Assembly: GCA_030620925.1 (NCBI GenBank)
Contig: JAUXIQ010000026.1
Location: forward strand, 1 to 11,513
Origin: Nitrospinota bacterium
Lineage (GTDB): Bacteria > JAUXIQ01
Length of the DNA: 11,513 bases
Direction of reading: 5' to 3'
In this document: in pieces, positions 9,087 through 11,513 of the stretch
Layout: every line of letters starts with the position of its first letter
Position numbering within the stretch: position 1 is the first letter of the stretch
Notes under the pieces: model-generated
What the model was told of the DNA's origin: nothing
Databases searched by the model: none
Seen by the model: only the letters and a program-made list of their open reading frames with translations
Program-made: the position numbers and the translations under genes

Positions 9087-9319
9087 TTCAGAATGACAGG
9101 ATGCGGGAATGCGCCCTGGGCAGGGCAGCCTCGCGGCAGGCAAGGACGCCCCTGTATCAAGGGGATTCGGGCCTGCGACCAGCGGATAAAAGTCCGTTGC
9201 ACACGATCAAATAAAACCCTTTGAGATTCGCGATTAAAATGCTATACCAATACCCTGGATTGATGACAGATTTGTATTGGAGTTCCCTCTGTTTTAAACG
9301 TTGAAAGAGGGGAGAGGCG

Positions 9320-10162
9320 ATGAAATGTGAAATTATGTCCCGATGGTCGGGGAAGGTCCTTTTCAGTATCGATACCGTGAACCTGAAATCGGCGATTGAA
9401 GCAGCGGCTATAAAAGGCGTTGACTTGCAGAACGCAGACTTGCAGAATGCTGATCTCGGGAACGCTGATCTCAGAAATGCACGCCTGCGGGAAGCATGCC
9501 TACAGGGGGCCAGTCTTCAGGGCTCTGATCTTCAGGGCACTGACTTCAGGAACGCGTATCTCCAGGATGCTAATCTCCGAAACACCTATCTCCAGGGCGC
9601 TTATTTCCAGGAAGCATATCTTCAGGGGGCAGACCTTCGCGGAGCCTATCTTCAGGATGCATATCTACGGGGTGCAGACCTGCGGGGCGCTAATCTGCGG
9701 GGTGCAGACCTGCGGGGTGCTGATCTTCAGGGCGCTAATCTCCGGGGTGTTGAAGGGGTTTCTCCATATTTGTTCACGACGCTTTTGATGCTTCTCGACC
9801 AGCCGGGAAAGATCAGGGCATACAAACTGGTTACCGAGAAAGGGGAGGAGCCCTACGACGAGGGCGTCAAATATCTTTTAGATGAAACTTTTGAGGCGGA
9901 GAATTTTGATGAAAATGCGGATAACCAGTATGGCGCCGGAATTAATCTCGCCTCGCTGGACTGGTGTATGAAGAACTGGAAACCGGGACACCGTATTTTG
10001 ATCATGGAGTTTGAAGCTGAAGATATAGCGGCCATCCCTACCGCTACTGACGGTAAGTTCAGGGTGAAAAGATGCCGGCGGGTAGGCGAGAAGAGCCTGG
10101 AAGAAATCGGCCTGTTGGAGGAGAAAGATAATAGCAGCAGACCGTTTACCTATAAGCTATGA
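9320..10162 (+). CDS. Pentapeptide-repeat protein with DUF5758-like C-terminal domain
   Basis: 280 residues; ATG 9320 is preceded by GGGGAG at a good distance. Residues 1-33 form a short leader ending in a helix. Residues 34-143 are 22 uninterrupted pentapeptides of the A(D/N/Y)LxG type, enough for a right-handed quadrilateral beta-helix of about five and a half turns. Several copies carry Tyr instead of Asp/Asn at the second position (AYLQG, AYLRG). From about 144 to 280 comes a separate globular domain with ETFEAENFDENADN, GINLASLDWC, ILIMEFEAEDIAAIP and GKFRVKRCRRV, which matches what I recall of DUF5758, a domain found after pentapeptide repeats and in some phage proteins. No signal peptide, so probably cytoplasmic. 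Some pentapeptide proteins mimic DNA and protect gyrase, but nothing here shows that activity. It is flanked by noncoding DNA and reads alone. Confidence 0.88.
   Translation: MKCEIMSRWSGKVLFSIDTVNLKSAIEAAAIKGVDLQNADLQNADLGNADLRNARLREACLQGASLQGSDLQGTDFRNAYLQDANLRNTYLQGAYFQEAYLQGADLRGAYLQDAYLRGADLRGANLRGADLRGADLQGANLRGVEGVSPYLFTTLLMLLDQPGKIRAYKLVTEKGEEPYDEGVKYLLDETFEAENFDENADNQYGAGINLASLDWCMKNWKPGHRILIMEFEAEDIAAIPTATDGKFRVKRCRRVGEKSLEEIGLLEEKDNSSRPFTYKL
9419..9748 (+). repeat. Tandem 15-bp coding repeats
   Basis: The DNA under the 22 pentapeptides is a 15-bp periodic array. The 3' part is most uniform: a 20-base string starting CGGGGTGCAGACC is identical at 9668-9687 and 9698-9717, a 30-bp period, which suggests recent expansion or homogenisation by slippage or unequal recombination. 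Confidence 0.8.
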
Positions 10163-10370
10163 TCTACTGCCGCCATTCGCTCCCTGCCTTAGATAGCTCA
10201 AAACCCTGAAGTTTTTACCCCCATCCCCCTGTTCGGTGATTTTAAAATCTTCTACAGACATCGGAGGAAAGAGCTGTGGCTGGATTGTGGAGATTTAGCG
10301 ATGGTGAGAGGAACCCTGCCCGGAGGGATATACTTTTTTACAAGAGCACGAGGTATATGAGTTCTTGGAT

Positions 10371-10405
10371 AAAGAAAAAGGGCATCCCGTGCTGACGAGA
10401 TGCCC
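10371..10405 (-). terminator. Rho-independent terminator of the cold-shock gene
   Basis: GGGCATC (10380-10386) pairs with GATGCCC (10399-10405), extended inside by CGT/ACG after a mismatch. Read on the minus strand, the hairpin begins 25 bases after the cold-shock stop codon and is followed by TTTTTCTTT (10379-10371). It has no T-run on the plus strand, so it does not serve the pentapeptide gene. Confidence 0.8.
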
Positions 10406-10429
10406 GTGAGGTATGTTGATTGGGTTGGG

Positions 10430-10630
10430 TTAGATTTTCTTGACGTCCTTAGCCTTGGGCCCCCTGTCCGACTCCTCAACCTCGAAACTAACCCTATCCC
10501 CTTCGTTTAAAGTTTTGAACCCGGGCATATCGATGGCAGAATGGTGGACGAAAAGGTCTTCCCCGCCATCCTGCTGGATAAACCCATAACCCTTCTTTTC
10601 ACTGAACCACTTTACCGTTCCCTCTGCCAA
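10430..10630 (-). CDS. Cold-shock protein (CspA family)
   Basis: 66 residues as chosen. A single-stranded nucleic-acid-binding OB-fold protein, an RNA chaperone in the cytoplasm. It starts [17 protein letters not shown], the usual N-terminus of the family, and carries RNP1 KGYGFI (13-18) and RNP2 LFVHHS (26-31); the end [13 protein letters not shown] is also typical. No ATG is available: the frame offers TTG at 10628-10630, which gives the canonical N-terminus, or TTG at 10646-10648, which adds six atypical residues. AGGG lies very near and GGGGG about eight bases upstream of the chosen TTG, so translation initiation is likely weak or specially controlled. A strong intrinsic terminator follows. 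It appears to be a single-gene transcript. Confidence 0.92.
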   Translation of the reverse strand: MAEGTVKWFSEKKGYGFIQQDGGEDLFVHHSAIDMPGFKTLNEGDRVSFEVEESDRGPKAKDVKKI

Positions 10631-10982
10631 AGCCCTAAACCCCCACAAAAAATGTTAATTACTCAGGTCATCGCTCTGACAAAGAAAATTTTTTCCTTCC
10701 GAGCAAAATCGACCTTAGTCCAACCGAATGATGAAACGGAATACATCCGAAACACCATTATTTACTAGATTAGTATGTTATTTGGCAAAAAGCAAAGGGA
10801 AAAATGCATTGCGGCGCCCGAAATGAGTAAAGTCGCCGAAGAGAACCGAACATCTTTTCAGTCGACTGCAACGGCAAAATCGGGTTATCGCCCGATTGTC
10901 CACCGGCTGAACGGTCAACAGGAATAAGCGGGATCGGGGAACAGTTGAGGGGAGCGGTAAGCGGGGAAGGGTATTCCCACAT
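10631..10982. other. Intergenic region between cold-shock and cytochrome genes
   Basis: About 350 bp without a credible gene. It must contain the cold-shock promoter and leader on the minus strand; TTGCCA followed by TAAATA near 10765-10795 is a weak pair only. The part next to the cytochrome stop is GC-richer and includes one hairpin (10878-10897). I checked for a c-di-GMP-type riboswitch and did not find its conserved core. Confidence 0.5.
10878..10897 (-). terminator. Hairpin, possible weak terminator after the cytochrome gene
   Basis: AATCGGG (10878-10884) pairs with CCCGATT (10891-10897) over a 6-base loop. On the minus strand it lies about 85 bases after the cytochrome stop and is followed by only a short T stretch (TTTTGCC including stem bases), so the terminator role is uncertain. 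Confidence 0.35.
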
Positions 10983-11513
10983 TCATTTAATATGGCACTC
11001 CGAGCACAATAGGTCCTTGTTATTGGTCATGACCAGCATGGATTTTTCTTTTGAATCAACTTTATGGCAAGTGCCGCAACCTATCTTGCCGTTAAAAAAT
11101 CTTATCGCCCTGTTCAGAGAAATCGGCAGATTGTATCCTTTTGATCCCTTAAGTGTAGTCTTAGTATATGAGATTCCGATTGGATGGCTGCCCTCCGAGT
11201 CGGCGAGATAATCTTTGTGACATTCAATACACTGAACAGAATATAAATCTATTGAGTAATTTCCTTTTGTTACACGAAGGCCGATACTCCTATTAAGTGT
11301 CTCTATCGCTTCGGTTTTGCTGCTCAGCTTCTTGTAAAATATACTCAGGCCATGGTGCGGTTCACTGGAATCCGGGTCCATATCTACGGCCCGTTTAAGG
11401 ACTTCCGCCCCCTGTTTATATCGGCCCAGATGTTGTAAGAGGACCCCAGGCCGAAGTGTGCGTCAATTGAATCGGGGTCGAACTTTAGTGATGACTCAAA
11501 ATAATCGGCTGCC
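10983..11513 (-). CDS. TPR / multiheme c-type cytochrome, 3' part, frameshifted
   Basis: The gene enters from the right edge and ends at 10983. The upstream part is a tetratricopeptide-repeat region (FDPDSIDAHFGLG, then LGRYKQGAEVLKRAVDMDPD, then SEPHHGLSIFYKKL), the downstream part has three heme-binding CxxCH motifs: CIECH (11217-11231), CGTCH (11064-11078) and CSECH (10992-11006), spaced like the doubled CXXCH family. The product would be an exported electron-transfer cytochrome, with the N-terminus and signal outside the window. The TPR reading frame switches at the run CCCC (11444-11447): adding one C restores an exact 34-residue TPR unit (IDAHFGLG joined to VLLQHLGRY). As written the gene is broken, through either a real one-base deletion or a sequencing/assembly error. 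The ATG at 11379 is internal and not a credible start. Confidence 0.8.

Larger units (their letters stand above)
8713..9104. repeat. 25-bp perfect direct repeat with an inverted third copy
   Basis: Positions 8713-8737 and 9080-9104 are identical over 25 bases, containing GGGATTCAGAATGACAGG. The 11-base core CAGAATGACAG (8722-8732, 9089-9099) occurs in reverse complement at 8910-8920, where it leads into CTGAGCGAAGCGAAGAATCT. The latter string is one I recognise as recurrent in intergenic DNA of many environmental bacterial genomes, so this is likely a dispersed genomic repeat. Confidence 0.75.
8150..9319. other. Long noncoding block of mosaic short repeats
   Basis: About 1.17 kb without a credible gene. 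Open frames exist but translate repeat sequence or low-complexity Pro/Arg-rich text. Positions 8150-8380 hold the leader of the PorA-PorB gene, for which I see no convincing promoter hexamers. From 8390 to about 9150 the sequence is a patchwork of GC-rich hairpins, direct and inverted repeats, and recurring GTAGGGG / CCCCTAC borders, itemised separately. No tRNA, rRNA or CRISPR array is seen. From 9200 to 9302 it becomes AT-richer and should contain the promoter of the pentapeptide gene, though no clear hexamer pair stands out. Confidence 0.7.

Noticed and set aside
8390-9110. CRISPR array
   Set aside because: The repeats are few, unevenly spaced, in both orientations and of different sequences; there are no uniform spacers and no cas genes.
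8807-9202. 131-residue minus-strand open frame in the repeat block
   Set aside because: It translates the dispersed repeats (for example ILRFAQND from the CATTCTGAGCG string) and shows no domain or ribosome site.
10770-10982. Riboswitch or small gene between the cold-shock and cytochrome genes
   Set aside because: Only one 7-bp hairpin was found and no conserved riboswitch core; the 70-residue open frame has no motif or convincing start.

Overview
The window reads as part of a GC-rich genome of an anaerobic bacterium. The evidence is two thiamine-pyrophosphate 2-oxoacid:ferredoxin oxidoreductase homologues, a small 2x[4Fe-4S] ferredoxin, a multiheme c-type cytochrome fragment, and typical bacterial lipoprotein, cold-shock and sigma70-like promoter signals. 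The phylum cannot be fixed from this sequence. The metallophosphoesterase has a helical insert I associate with actinobacterial relatives, and the inositol-phosphate cytidylyltransferase/CDP-alcohol transferase fusion is known from thermophiles including at least one actinobacterium. A deep-branching anaerobic actinobacterium is therefore a guess, no more.

Layout. Positions 1-202 hold nothing I can assign. From 3601 down to 203, four minus-strand genes follow one another: an IorA-like TPP enzyme without its usual C-terminal ferredoxin domain, a metallophosphoesterase 44 bp downstream, a 76-residue double-cluster ferredoxin behind its own strong promoter, and a coiled-coil lipoprotein. Divergent from these, 3808-6072 is a tight plus-strand pair: a nucleotidyltransferase fused to a membrane CDP-alcohol phosphotransferase (inositol-1-phosphate cytidylyltransferase/DIPP synthase type), then an AP-endonuclease-2-fold sugar isomerase/epimerase. 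The pair meets, tail to tail with a 14 bp overlap, a minus-strand PorA-PorB fusion (6059-8149) of the pyruvate:ferredoxin oxidoreductase family.

Positions 8150-9319 are a noncoding block of mosaic short repeats and hairpins. Then come a pentapeptide-repeat protein with a DUF5758-like C-terminal domain (9320-10162, plus), a cold-shock protein with a TTG start and a clear terminator (minus), a 350 bp noncoding stretch, and the 3' part of a TPR/multiheme cytochrome gene (minus) that runs off the window and carries an apparent one-base frameshift.

How the genes may work together (inference): the two 2-oxoacid oxidoreductase homologues both lack gamma and ferredoxin partners here. The stand-alone ferredoxin is a possible electron acceptor for one of them. 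The central pair suggests synthesis of a polyol or inositol phosphodiester (a solute or a lipid head group). Nothing in the sequence directly ties the oxidoreductases to that pathway.
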